A program made the translations under genes and the position numbers. The notes beneath the pieces are model-generated. The model had not been told where the DNA came from and did not search any database. It saw nothing but the letters and a program-made list of their open reading frames with translations. A stretch of 54,734 nucleotides of DNA. Source: Vicinamibacterales bacterium. GTDB lineage: Bacteria; Acidobacteriota; Vicinamibacteria; Vicinamibacterales; UBA2999. The stretch lies in assembly GCA_030680175.1 (NCBI GenBank), contig JAUXWO010000110.1, positions 1 through 54,734 of the forward strand, written 5' to 3'. Positions 14,326 to 22,561 of the stretch are shown here, one piece after another; position 1 is the stretch's first letter, and each line of letters starts with the position of its first letter.

Positions 14326-14630
14326 AGGCATCCACCATCAGGCGGAAGGGGTCTGGACGCCGGTTGCGCGCCCGCGTGTCGAACCCACGCGATGACGGAG
14401 ATTGACACACTGGCCCAGCGGTTCGCCGCGCGCACGCGGCCGAAGGCCGAGCCTCACGCTCCCGATGGTCAGGCCCCCTGGAGCCCCTCATGACGCACCG
14501 CGAGTGTCCCGCGCGGGGAACGTGTACGATGGCATCGTATGGGAATGCGTCCGTGCATCGTGGGTCATGGTGTGAACGCGGGCCCCGATGAGCGTCATCA
14601 ATCGGCGCGCGCACACGTGATCGGCGCGCC
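14326..14630. other. Intergenic, no gene seen
   Basis: These 305 bases have no supported ORF on either strand. A short GGGGTCTGG at 14347 resembles the arm of the 121-bp hairpin repeats but the rest is absent, so I treat it as chance. A promoter for the next gene may lie here (CGTACGATGGCATCGTATGG dyad near 14520-14541), but nothing firm can be called. Confidence 0.4.
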
Positions 14631-15560
14631 ATGTCCGTGAAGACCTACCTCCTCACCGTGCCCGAGCGCCTCGTCCGATCCGTGCTGGGGCTCGGCGCCG
14701 GCGCCGCGCGCGAACTGGGCGAGGTGGCGTTACCGGAGGCCCTCCGCCGGGGCCAGCTCTATCAGAACCTCGTCGACGCGACGCTGCGATTCCTGATCGA
14801 GCGGGTGGGCGGCGTCGATGGGGTGTACGCCGCGGACGGGTCGCTCCCCGACGACTTCCTGGTGCGACGGACGGCCGGCAACGCCGTCGAAGTCCTCGGC
14901 ATCGTCGCGTTCCGCGCCTCGCCCGTGTGGGTGCTCGCGGCCATGGCGGATCTCTGCGGCATGGGCCGGCAGCTGATCCCGGAGATGGCCGGCGCGCTGA
15001 AGGCGCAAGGCCTGCTGGAGCCGGACGCCGAGTTCACGAGCGTCGACCAGCTGCTGGACGGGCTCGAGCGGACCTCGTCGCGGCTGGCCGCCACCATCAA
15101 CACGCCGCCACTCGACGTGGCGGGGCTGCGCCAGGAATGGACGGCGCTCCGCGCGGATGCGCGGACGCTGCCGGCGGCCAGTCTGCCTTCACGCGAGACC
15201 GTCACCCGCCTGTGGGAGGACCTCCGGGCGGAGTCCGCGCGGCAGGAACGATCGGTCTTCGAGACGTCGTCGATGATGGCGGTCGCCGCGGTGCGCGGGC
15301 TGCCGGACGGCGTGCGCTGGATCTCCGCGTCCGCCCGCGTCGGGGCGATGCACACCGGCCGCCTCGTGTCGGAGGCGCTGCTCGAGCACTACACACAGAC
15401 GCTGGCCGGCATCCGGCAGGTGGGGTACGTCGCGTACGCGAGACGGCAGTTCAGTCCGTACGTCCGCGCCGCGGTCGGCCAGTTCTCCCCGGCGCGTCGC
15501 ACGCTCACGGAGCGGCTGGTGGAGAAGACCTCGAAGTGGAAGGCGGCTGCGCGTGAGTGA
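14631..15560 (+). CDS. Conserved hypothetical protein upstream of rsmH
   Basis: The product is 309 residues. I do not recognise a named domain. Features: an opening amphipathic segment (LTVPERLVRSVLGLGAGAAR), a hydrophobic region (VEVLGIVAFRASPVWVLAAM) near 90-110 that may contact membrane, and a basic C-terminus (RRTLTERLVEKTSKWKAAAR). The gene overlaps the GTG start of rsmH by 8 bases, so the two are co-transcribed and probably translationally coupled. The start ATG at 14631 is the first in frame. Confidence 0.75.
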   Translation: MSVKTYLLTVPERLVRSVLGLGAGAARELGEVALPEALRRGQLYQNLVDATLRFLIERVGGVDGVYAADGSLPDDFLVRRTAGNAVEVLGIVAFRASPVWVLAAMADLCGMGRQLIPEMAGALKAQGLLEPDAEFTSVDQLLDGLERTSSRLAATINTPPLDVAGLRQEWTALRADARTLPAASLPSRETVTRLWEDLRAESARQERSVFETSSMMAVAAVRGLPDGVRWISASARVGAMHTGRLVSEALLEHYTQTLAGIRQVGYVAYARRQFSPYVRAAVGQFSPARRTLTERLVEKTSKWKAAARE

Positions 15561-16605
15561 TCCGTCAGACGAGACGCGGACGCGTGCGCGGCGTCCGCGC
15601 TATCCCGGTCGCAATCCGCGCCGCTTTCACGAGAAGTACAAGGAGCTGCACCCGGAGGCGTACCCGGAGGATGTGGAGCGGGTGCTCGCCTCCGGCAGGA
15701 CGCCGGCCGGCACGCATCGCCCCATCATGGTGGCGGAGGTCCTCGAATGCCTCCGGCCCGCGCCCGGTGAGGTGGCGGTGGACTGCACGCTCGGCGGCGG
15801 CGGGCATGCGCGGGCGATCCTCGCGCGCCTCCAGCCGGGGGGGCGCCTCATTGGCATGGACGTGGACCCGCTCGAGCTGCCGCGCGCGGAAGCGCAGCTG
15901 CGTGCCGCGGGCTTCGGCCCCGACACGTTCACGCCCCACCTCGGCAACTTCGCCGGACTCGTGGGTGCGCTCGCCGCCGAGGGCCTCGCGGCCGCGGACG
16001 TGGTCCTCGCGGACCTCGGCGTGTCCTCGATGCAGCTGGACAACCCGGATCGCGGCTTCAGCTACAAGGTGCCCGGGCCGCTCGACATGCGCATGAACCC
16101 GTCGCGGGGCGAGCCCGCGTCGCAGTTGCTGTCGCGCGTGTCGCGGGAGGCCCTCGCCGCGCTGCTCGTGGCGCACGCCGACGAGCCGCACGCGGATCTC
16201 ATCGCCGGCCTCCTGAAGGCGCAGCCCATCGAGACGACCCACGCCGCCGAGCGCCTGGTGCGTACGGGGCTGACCGCCGCGCGTCCCGATCTGTCGAGGA
16301 CCGACGTGAAGATGTCCGTCCGCCGCACGTTTCAGGCGCTGCGCATCGCGGTGAACGACGAGTTCGCGTCACTCGACTGGTTCCTCCGCGCGCTGCCGGA
16401 CTGCCTGGCGCCCGGCGGCCGTGTCGCGATCCTCACCTTTCACTCAGGCGAGGATCGCCGCGTGAAGAAGGCGTTCCAGGCGGGCCGCCGCGCGGGCATC
16501 TATGCCGACATCGCCGACCGCGTGATCCAGTCGACCATGGAGGAGACGCGCGCGAATCGACGGGCCTCGTCCGCGAAGTTGCGGTGGGCGGTGCGGGCCG
16601 GCTGA
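15553..16605 (+). CDS. rsmH: 16S rRNA (cytosine(1402)-N4)-methyltransferase RsmH
   Basis: The product is 350 residues. Family motifs: HRPIMVAEVLECL, VDCTLGGGGHARAIL (SAM site), GMDVDP, VLADLGVSSMQLDNPDRGFS, PLDMRMNP, FQALRIAVNDE and ILTFHSGEDRRVKKAFQ. It methylates N4 of C1402 in the ribosomal P site. An N-terminal extension of about 50 residues (RYPGRNPRRFHEKYKELHPE and on) precedes the usual start of the family. In most bacteria rsmH sits at the head of the mra/dcw cell-division cluster; here it follows an unknown gene and no ftsL, ftsI or mur gene is near. The GTG start overlaps the upstream stop. Confidence 0.95.
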   Translation: MSDPSDETRTRARRPRYPGRNPRRFHEKYKELHPEAYPEDVERVLASGRTPAGTHRPIMVAEVLECLRPAPGEVAVDCTLGGGGHARAILARLQPGGRLIGMDVDPLELPRAEAQLRAAGFGPDTFTPHLGNFAGLVGALAAEGLAAADVVLADLGVSSMQLDNPDRGFSYKVPGPLDMRMNPSRGEPASQLLSRVSREALAALLVAHADEPHADLIAGLLKAQPIETTHAAERLVRTGLTAARPDLSRTDVKMSVRRTFQALRIAVNDEFASLDWFLRALPDCLAPGGRVAILTFHSGEDRRVKKAFQAGRRAGIYADIADRVIQSTMEETRANRRASSAKLRWAVRAG

Positions 16606-16719
16606 TCGCGTGCGCGGTGCACCTGCCCGCACGGTCGTCTGTGCTCAGGGCCGGACGCCGGGTATCATGATCCCTGTTCACCGTCGCGCCATCTCCGGCG
16701 CGCGGCCACGACCGCGACC

Positions 16720-17115
16720 ATGCCCATTCCACGCCGCGACTTCCTGATCACGACCGGCGCGCTGCTCGTGGCCGCCACGGCGGGGCCGGCCGCGTCGCAG
16801 GGGACCTCACCGATGTACGGACTGATCGGCAAGATGATGGCCACACCGGGCCAGCGCGATGCGCTCATCGGCATACTCCTCGACGGCGTCAGCGGAATGC
16901 CCGGCTGCCTGAGCTATGTCGTGGCGACGGATCCCGCCGAGGCCGACGCGATCTGGATCACCGAGGTCTGGGACAGCCAGGCCAGCCACGAGGCGTCGCT
17001 CGCGCTGCCGTCGGTGCGCGACGCGATCGCCAAGGGCCGTCCGCTCATCGCCGGTTTCGGGGCGCGCACCGTCACGACGCCCGTCGGCGGGCTCGGGCTG
17101 CCGTCGAGGCGCTGA
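16720..17115 (+). CDS. Tat-exported antibiotic-biosynthesis-monooxygenase (ABM) domain protein
   Basis: The product is 131 residues. The N-terminus RRDFLITTGALLVAATAG is a twin-arginine signal. The mature part matches the ABM dimeric alpha-beta barrel fold: MYGLIGKMMATPGQRDALIG, GCLSYVVATDPAEADAIWIT, EVWDSQASHEASL. Such proteins oxidise quinols or bind heme as homodimers, but the substrate here is unknown. It is probably periplasmic. The ATG at 16720 begins directly at the Tat signal. Confidence 0.88.
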   Translation: MPIPRRDFLITTGALLVAATAGPAASQGTSPMYGLIGKMMATPGQRDALIGILLDGVSGMPGCLSYVVATDPAEADAIWITEVWDSQASHEASLALPSVRDAIAKGRPLIAGFGARTVTTPVGGLGLPSRR

Positions 17116-17145
17116 CCACGCGTCCCGCGCTCGGTGAGGTGCGTG

Positions 17146-18129
17146 ATGGAACTCGAGACCGCGCGTCTGCAACTCCGCCCGTGTCGTGTCGATGATGGGG
17201 ACGTGCTCCATCTGATGTGGACGGACGCGGACGTCCGGCGGTACCTGTGGGATGACCTTGTGATCCCGCGCGCCCAGGCCGATGCCGTCGTCCGGTCAGC
17301 GGTCGCCGACTGGGAGACGCGCGGGTACGGACTCTCGCTGGTGTCCTTGTCTGCCACCGGCGTCGCGATTGGCTTCTGCGGGCTACGGCCGGCAGACTGG
17401 TGCGATTGTCCGGAACTGCTCTTCGGGCTGCTGCCGTCGCACTGGGGCCAGGGCCTGGCCACGGAGGCCGCGCGCGCCGTGCTCGACGATGCGTTTTACC
17501 GCGTGGGCGCCGACGAGGTCGTGGCGGCGACGGACGTGCCGAATGCCGCGTCGGTACGCGTCCTGACCCGCCTCGGGATGACGATCGATCGGCAGGGCAC
17601 GCTCCACGGTCTCGATACCCTCTTCTTCAGCGCGCGACGCCCGCTCCGCGCCACCCAGTCGAGACTGCGCAAGGTCAAACCCCGTGCCGAGGAGGATAGG
17701 CCGTCCACGGGTGCGCTCCTGAAAGCATCTGACGGTCGCGCAGTCACGCAGGCACGCGTGGGTGGTATCGTGGAGTCACACGATGGGCCTCATGCGGCAC
17801 TCTCGCCACGACCTGGGCCGCGGCATGCGATGGTTGCTGATCCTGTGCGGGCCGATGAACCTGGCCGGCGCCATCTGCTTCGCGCCGCCCTTCCCAGCCG
17901 GCCGCCAACTGCTCGGACTCCCCGAAGCCCCACCCCTCTACCTGTGGATCCTGTCGTCGTGGGTTCTGGCCTTCGGCGTGGCCTACCTACTCCAGGGCTG
18001 GAGCGGGCGGGCGAGCCGCGGCGTGCTGGCCGTGGGCGCGTGGGGCAAGGCCGTCTTTGGTGCGGTGCTGCTTGCGCAGTCGGCGACCGGCGATCTGCCG
18101 TGGCAGGCCGGAGCCGCCGCCGTCCCTGA
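17146..18129 (+). CDS. GNAT acetyltransferase (RimJ/RimL type) with suspect C-terminal extension
   Basis: Codons 1-165 encode a RimJ/RimL-like N-acetyltransferase: LETARLQLRPCRVDD, GFCGLRP, ELLFGLLPSHWGQGLATEAA (acetyl-CoA site) and NAASVRVLTRLGM. The remaining ~160 codons are Arg/Pro/Gly-rich and overlap the plausible membrane-protein gene at 17783 in another frame, so they look like run-on translation after a lost stop codon. The ATG at 17146 is preceded by GAGGT. An in-frame GTG at 17134 adds four residues. The substrate is not predictable. Confidence 0.75.
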   Translation: MELETARLQLRPCRVDDGDVLHLMWTDADVRRYLWDDLVIPRAQADAVVRSAVADWETRGYGLSLVSLSATGVAIGFCGLRPADWCDCPELLFGLLPSHWGQGLATEAARAVLDDAFYRVGADEVVAATDVPNAASVRVLTRLGMTIDRQGTLHGLDTLFFSARRPLRATQSRLRKVKPRAEEDRPSTGALLKASDGRAVTQARVGGIVESHDGPHAALSPRPGPRHAMVADPVRADEPGRRHLLRAALPSRPPTARTPRSPTPLPVDPVVVGSGLRRGLPTPGLERAGEPRRAGRGRVGQGRLWCGAACAVGDRRSAVAGRSRRRP

Positions 18130-18244
18130 CCTGCTGCTCGCCGCCGTCTTCGTCGTCTGGCTCTGGCGCTCGCGCGCCGTCGCGCCGGCCGTGGGTCTCT
18201 CATGCGCCCCGGACCGGCGGGCCGGTGACCGCGTTGATGCCTGA
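17783..18244 (+). CDS. Small integral membrane protein
   Basis: The product is 153 residues with about four hydrophobic helices (WLLILCGPMNLAGAICFAPP, LYLWILSSWVLAFGVAYLLQ, AVGAWGKAVFGAVLLAQSAT, VPDLLLAAVFVVWLW). No named family recognised. The ATG at 17783 has GTGGAG upstream; a GTG at 17762 is possible. It overlaps the 3' part of the GNAT frame by 347 bases, which argues that the GNAT extension is not a real coding region. Confidence 0.7.
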   Translation: MGLMRHSRHDLGRGMRWLLILCGPMNLAGAICFAPPFPAGRQLLGLPEAPPLYLWILSSWVLAFGVAYLLQGWSGRASRGVLAVGAWGKAVFGAVLLAQSATGDLPWQAGAAAVPDLLLAAVFVVWLWRSRAVAPAVGLSCAPDRRAGDRVDA

Positions 18245-18274
18245 GTGCGCAACACCCCCACGGAGCCCCGAGTC

Positions 18275-19057
18275 ATGTCCGAACTCCTGCTCGACCCCCA
18301 CGCCTGGATCGCCTTCGCCACACTGACGCTGCTCGAGGTCGTCCTCGGCATCGACAACGTCGTCTTCATCTCGATCCTGGCCGACAAGCTCCCGTCCAGT
18401 CAGCGCGACCGCGCACGCAAGCTCGGACTCGGTCTGGCGATGCTGACGCGCGTCGGGCTGCTGTTCTCGCTGGCGTGGGTCATCCAGCTGACCGATCCTC
18501 TCTTCGAGGTGCTGAGCCAGGAGATCTCGGGTCGCGACCTGGTGCTGCTCCTCGGCGGGCTGTTCCTGCTCGCGAAGGCGACGCACGAGATTCACCACAG
18601 CCTGGAAGGCCCGGAGGGGCACGCCTCGGCGCGGGTGCGCCCGTCGTTCGGCGCCGTGCTCATCCAGATCCTGCTGCTCGACATCGTCTTCTCGCTGGAC
18701 TCGGTGATCACGGCGGTCGGGATGGTGGACGATCTCCCGGTGATGATTGCGGCCGTGGTCGTCGCCGTTGGCGTGATGCTGGTGTTCGCCGGTACGATCA
18801 GCGAGTTCGTCAGCCGGCATCCCACGGTGAAGATGCTGGCACTCAGCTTCCTGATGCTGATCGGGGTGTTGCTCGTGGCTGAAGGATTCGACCAGCACAT
18901 CCCGAAGGGGTATGTGTACTTCGCCATGGCGTTCGCGCTCTTCGTCGAGATGCTGAACCTGCGGATTCGGCGGCCGCACACCGAACCGCTGCAGCTCCAC
19001 AAGCCGTTTGCGCCCGAGGGCGGCGGCGCCCCCGGGGCGGGCGCGGCCCAGGGGTAA
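18275..19057 (+). CDS. TerC family integral membrane protein
   Basis: The product is 260 residues with seven or so membrane helices. Family signatures: EVVLGIDNVVFISILADKLP, LGLAMLTRVGLL, the QILLLDIVFSLDSVITAVGM block and the late SFLMLIGVLLVAEGF. The acidic residues in GIDNV and FSLDSV are the conserved intramembrane ones. TerC relatives load manganese onto exported proteins or export Mn2+. The ATG at 18275 fits the family start. A Gly/Ala-rich tail ends the protein. Confidence 0.93.
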   Translation: MSELLLDPHAWIAFATLTLLEVVLGIDNVVFISILADKLPSSQRDRARKLGLGLAMLTRVGLLFSLAWVIQLTDPLFEVLSQEISGRDLVLLLGGLFLLAKATHEIHHSLEGPEGHASARVRPSFGAVLIQILLLDIVFSLDSVITAVGMVDDLPVMIAAVVVAVGVMLVFAGTISEFVSRHPTVKMLALSFLMLIGVLLVAEGFDQHIPKGYVYFAMAFALFVEMLNLRIRRPHTEPLQLHKPFAPEGGGAPGAGAAQG

Positions 19058-19071
19058 GGGAAGGGCCGCGA

Positions 19072-19373
19072 ATGTCGCTGACGCAGTTGATCCCGACGCT
19101 CCAGCTCGCCATCGGGCCGGTGATCCTGATCTCCGGTGTCGGGTTGCTGCTGCTCAGCATGACCAACCGCTTCGGGCGGATCATCGACCGGGCGCGGGCC
19201 CTGAACCGCGACCTGCGCGGCGCGCGCGGATCCTGCGCGCGAGCATCGCGCTGACGGCGCTCAGCGTCCTGCTCGTGGCGCTGCTCATCATCACGCTGTT
19301 CCTGAGCGCCCTGCTCGCCTACGAAAGCGCCGTCGTCATCGTGGCGCTGGGCTGGAGGGGTCTGGCACCGTGA
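19072..19373 (+). pseudogene. DUF2721 family gene, frameshifted and truncated
   Basis: Codons from 19072 read MSLTQLIPTLQLAIGPVILI, then SGVGLLLLSMTNRFGRIIDRARALNRD, the DUF2721 N-terminus. At about 19220-19250 the frame shifts; the third reading frame then gives RILRASIALTALSVLLVALL, then IITLFLSALLAYESAVVIVA. The helical linker normally between the halves is mostly missing, and the last helix and C-terminal segment are cut by the hairpin repeat at 19357, which supplies the stop (RGLAP then TGA). It follows terC by 14 bases. A frame error in the read cannot be excluded for the shift, but not for the truncation. Confidence 0.8.
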
Positions 19374-19477
19374 CACGGTAATCGGTGCAGTTTCTGCAGC
19401 CCTGTTGAAAAGGCAACCAACGTTGCTGTCAGGGCTGCAGAAACTGCTCGGTTTACGATGTCACGGTGCCAGACCCC
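19357..19477. repeat. 121-bp hairpin repeat, copy A
   Basis: The ends GGGGTCTGGCACCGTGACA and TGTCACGGTGCCAGACCCC form inverted arms; inner arms GCAGTTTCTGCAGCCCTG and CAGGGCTGCAGAAACTGC continue the stem. The loop reads TTGAAAAGGCAACCAACGTT GCTGT. Copies B (26626) and C (54670) share the arms. The outer arm, read in the right frame, gives Arg-Gly-Leu-Ala-Pro-stop, and both flanking convergent genes end this way. It looks like a REP/MITE-like non-autonomous element. Confidence 0.9.
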
Positions 19478-20918
19478 TCTCGGCGTCGGCTTCGATCTCG
19501 ACCAGGTACTCGTCGCCGATGATCCCGGCGGAGACGAGGGTGTTGGCGGGCTGGATGTGGCCGAAGCGCTCGCCGTGTGCGCGCGCGACCGGCTCCCAGT
19601 CCTCCGCGTGGCGCACATACACCCGCGTCCGCACCACATCGTCGAGCGATGCGCCGAGCGACTGCAGCGCACCGGCGATCTTGTCGATCGCAAAGTGCGT
19701 CTGCGCCGCCGGATCGGCGCCGCCGATCACCCGGTCGCCGAGTGTGGCCGTCGTGCCCGAGATGCTGATGCGATTGCCATGGCGCACGGCGCGCGCGAAG
19801 CCGGCCACCGTCTCCCACACCGTCCCGCTCAGACAGAGGGTGCGCCCGTGCACGCCCGGACGCGTCTCGTAGGGCGCGGGCATCGACTCGAGGTGATGGC
19901 TGAGATCACCGGACGCCGTCAGGAACGGCGGCGTGCGGTACTCGTCGCCGCAGTCGCCGGGGATCGGCGCGAGCGTATCGAGTGCAGCACGGATCTCCGC
20001 GCGGTCCTCGTCCGTCAACGAGAACGAGAAGAGCCGCAAGGTGTCGTCGACATGGGCGCGCTCCCCCAGCCGCGCGCCGACGATCACGCCGGCCACCCCG
20101 GGCTGATCCAGGATGTAGCGGCTGGCCACGTTGGCGATCGACACGCCGTGGCGTCCCGCGACCGAAGCCGCCGCCGCGAGCACGCGCTGCAACGCGTCCC
20201 ACCCGCCTGCGACGCGCAGGAAGCGCCCGTACTTCATCATCGACCACGTGCCCGTGCGCTCCCAGTCGGGCTCAGGCTGTCCGAGCCATCGCTCCGTCAG
20301 CCAGCCGCCCGCCACCGTCCCGTAGGCCAGCAGCCGCACGCCGCTGGCCACGCAGTACGGCGCGAGCCGCGCGGCGGCCCGCTGATCGAGCAGCGAGAAC
20401 GACACCTGGTTCGACACAACCTCGATCCCGCTGGCGACGACGATGCGCAGGTGGGCGGTGTCGACGTTGGTGAGCCCGAGGTGCCGGATCAGGCCTTCGC
20501 GCTTCAGCTCCTGCAGGTCATACAGCGTCTCGAGCCAGCTGGGGTCGGCGTAGTTCCACGCGTGGTACTGCAGCAGGTCGATGGACTCCGCGCGCAGGCG
20601 CGTGAGCGCCCGCTCGACGGCGGCGCGCACCTCGGCCCTCGGCACGCGCCCCGGCTTGGGCACCCACTTCGTCAGGCACTGCACGGGCGCGTCCGGATGC
20701 TGCGATCGGAACAGGCCGGCGACGAGCTCCGCCGACCCGTAGTGGTCGGCCATGTCGAAGGTCGTCAGGCCCGCGTCCACGTACGGCTGCATCGCCGCCG
20801 CGGTGCGATCGAGGTCGATCGTGCGGCCGTCACGCTCCATGTCGGCGAGCTGCCACAACCCCGTCAGGATCCGGGAGATAGAGAGTTCGTCGGACAAGGG
20901 GGTGGTGGGGACGTTCAT
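19461..20918 (-). CDS. Aldo/keto reductase fused to RidA (YjgF) domain
   Basis: The product is 485 residues. Residues 1-325 are an aldo/keto reductase barrel: ISRILTGLWQLAD, TTFDMADHYGSAELVAGLF (catalytic D and Y), LLQYHAWNYADPSW, IRHLGLTNVD and the late VAGVIVGARLGERAHVDDTL cofactor motif. Residues 355-485 are a RidA-type domain: GRTLCLSGTVWET, ISISGTTATLGDRV, QTHFAIDKIAGALQSLGASL and DEYLVEIEADA. RidA domains hydrolyse reactive enamines and imines, so the fusion may couple reduction to imine clearance; this is inference. The last codons and stop come from hairpin repeat A. It is third in a minus-strand run after a DUF885 peptidase and an APC permease. Confidence 0.93.
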   Translation of the reverse strand: MNVPTTPLSDELSISRILTGLWQLADMERDGRTIDLDRTAAAMQPYVDAGLTTFDMADHYGSAELVAGLFRSQHPDAPVQCLTKWVPKPGRVPRAEVRAAVERALTRLRAESIDLLQYHAWNYADPSWLETLYDLQELKREGLIRHLGLTNVDTAHLRIVVASGIEVVSNQVSFSLLDQRAAARLAPYCVASGVRLLAYGTVAGGWLTERWLGQPEPDWERTGTWSMMKYGRFLRVAGGWDALQRVLAAAASVAGRHGVSIANVASRYILDQPGVAGVIVGARLGERAHVDDTLRLFSFSLTDEDRAEIRAALDTLAPIPGDCGDEYRTPPFLTASGDLSHHLESMPAPYETRPGVHGRTLCLSGTVWETVAGFARAVRHGNRISISGTTATLGDRVIGGADPAAQTHFAIDKIAGALQSLGASLDDVVRTRVYVRHAEDWEPVARAHGERFGHIQPANTLVSAGIIGDEYLVEIEADAERGLAP

Positions 20919-21046
20919 CTGGTGATCTTCTGATGTGGTGATGTGGTGATCGGATGTGCGATGTTCAGATGTGGAGAACTAGCTTGTGATCTCTCGATAT
21001 CTAGATCTGGGATCTTGAGATCTTGAGATCTCGTGATCTGGCGACC
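20919..21046. repeat. Low-complexity intergenic repeats (GTGGTGAT and GATCTTGA words)
   Basis: The spacer between two minus-strand genes is built of short repeated words: GATGTGGTGATGTGGTGAT, then GATCTTGAGATCTTGAGATC. The second part is nearly palindromic. It is AT-richer than its surroundings. No gene is present. Confidence 0.75.
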
Positions 21047-21048
21047 CG

Positions 21049-22536
21049 CTACTCCGGCGGGAGCGTGGCAAACCGCGCGCGCAGGTCCACGCCCGCGGCC
21101 TTCAGCTTGGCGACTTCCCACGCATAGATCCCCGTGCCGGCGGCCATCACGGCCACCCAGAGCCACGTGGAGCGGAAGTACCACGCGGCGGCCGGCGCCG
21201 CCAGGTCCTTGATCGTGTGCACCGCCAGGAACCCCGCGAGCACGACGACGGCGAGGAGCGCGAGCGGGACACGGTACGCCGGGTTCGGGAGGACGGTGAC
21301 GTCGCGCGCGAGGGCGGGGTTGTGCGAGGGCAGCGTCAGCACCGACACGGCCATCAGCAGGAAGTTGACGAGCATCGCCGTCACGAGGATGTCGACGCCA
21401 AGGAAGAAGTCGCCCGCCAGGTGGCTGCCGAGGATGCCGAGCGTGGCCATGCCGCCGCTGGCGATCACCGCCACGTGCGGCGTGCGATGGCGCGGGTGCA
21501 CGGCGGCGATGGCCTTCGGGAAGATGCCGTCCTCGGCCCACGCGAACATCAGCCGCGAGACGGCGAGCAGCATCGCGGGCAGATCCTTCGCGAGCGCGAC
21601 GGCCGCGGCCGAGACGATGACCACGGTCCAGAACGGCGGCAGCAGGTAGCCGAGCAGCCCCGGCGCCGTGAGGTCGCGCCGTTGCGCCTCGTCGGCCACA
21701 TACTGCCACGGCACCGCGTGGTAGACCGCCGCGGTGAACAGCAGGTAGAAGAGCGCGACCGAGCCCACGGCGAGGCCGATCGCCAGCGGCAGGTTGCGGC
21801 CAGGGCGCTTCGCTTCGCCACCGGCCTGCGCGATGGCGTCGAACCCGATGAACGAAGCGAAGAGCACCGCGGCGGCCGAGGCGAAGGGCCACAGCGCGAA
21901 CTCGGCCTCCACCTCGGGGATGGCGCGGCCTTCGCGGGCCAGCAGCGCGGCGGAGAAGTCGCTCGCATCGAACAGGAAGCCGGCGACGATCACGACGGCG
22001 CCGAGCGCGAACGTCAGGAACATCAGCGGCACGACCAGCCGCTCGTAGAACGTGATACCACGCAGGTTCGCGGCCACGGCCGCCCACAGCACGCCGAGCG
22101 AGATCGACAGGCGCACCGGCCCGGTCTCGAGTGCGGCCGCCACCCGCAGCCACTCCGCGGCCACGGCGATGTCGCGGATGAACGGCACCAGCACGTAGGA
22201 GACGACGCCGATCGCGATGCAGAGGGCGAACCACTGCGAGAACGAGGCGACGAAGCCGAGGTACGGATTCAGGCCCCGGCTGGCGTAGACGTAGCTGCCG
22301 CCGGCGCGCGGCATCGCTGACGCCAGGATCGCGTAGCACAGCCCGGCCAGAATCGCGGGCAGCGCGCCGAACAGGAACGCCGGCAGCACGTACGGGCCGA
22401 TGCCCGGCACGTTGCGCTGGATCATGAACGGGATGATGTTGATGCCGGCGCCCACCATCGCGCAGACGCCGGTGGCCGTGAGCCCGAGCACGCCCATCTC
22501 GCGCGCGAGGCTGGGACGGGAGGCAGATGTGGTCAT
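21049..22536 (-). CDS. APC superfamily amino-acid permease
   Basis: The product is 495 residues with about 12 membrane helices. The first helix carries the conserved break GVCAMVGAGINIIPF; the AGGSYVYASRGLNPYLGFVA segment and FIGFDAIAQAGGEAKRPGRN (helix 6 region) are typical of APC transporters. The substrate is not predictable, but amino acids are likely. The ATG at 22536 is 25 bases downstream of the DUF885 peptidase stop, so the two are probably co-transcribed, and peptide breakdown followed by amino-acid movement is a plausible theme. Confidence 0.93.
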   Translation of the reverse strand: MTTSASRPSLAREMGVLGLTATGVCAMVGAGINIIPFMIQRNVPGIGPYVLPAFLFGALPAILAGLCYAILASAMPRAGGSYVYASRGLNPYLGFVASFSQWFALCIAIGVVSYVLVPFIRDIAVAAEWLRVAAALETGPVRLSISLGVLWAAVAANLRGITFYERLVVPLMFLTFALGAVVIVAGFLFDASDFSAALLAREGRAIPEVEAEFALWPFASAAAVLFASFIGFDAIAQAGGEAKRPGRNLPLAIGLAVGSVALFYLLFTAAVYHAVPWQYVADEAQRRDLTAPGLLGYLLPPFWTVVIVSAAAVALAKDLPAMLLAVSRLMFAWAEDGIFPKAIAAVHPRHRTPHVAVIASGGMATLGILGSHLAGDFFLGVDILVTAMLVNFLLMAVSVLTLPSHNPALARDVTVLPNPAYRVPLALLAVVVLAGFLAVHTIKDLAAPAAAWYFRSTWLWVAVMAAGTGIYAWEVAKLKAAGVDLRARFATLPPE

Positions 22537-22561
22537 GTCAGATCACGCGCCGGACACGCGG

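Noticed and set aside
14345-14357. GGGGTCTGG resembling the arm of the 121-bp hairpin repeats
   Set aside because: The CACCGTGACA continuation and the opposite arm are absent; nine bases can match by chance.
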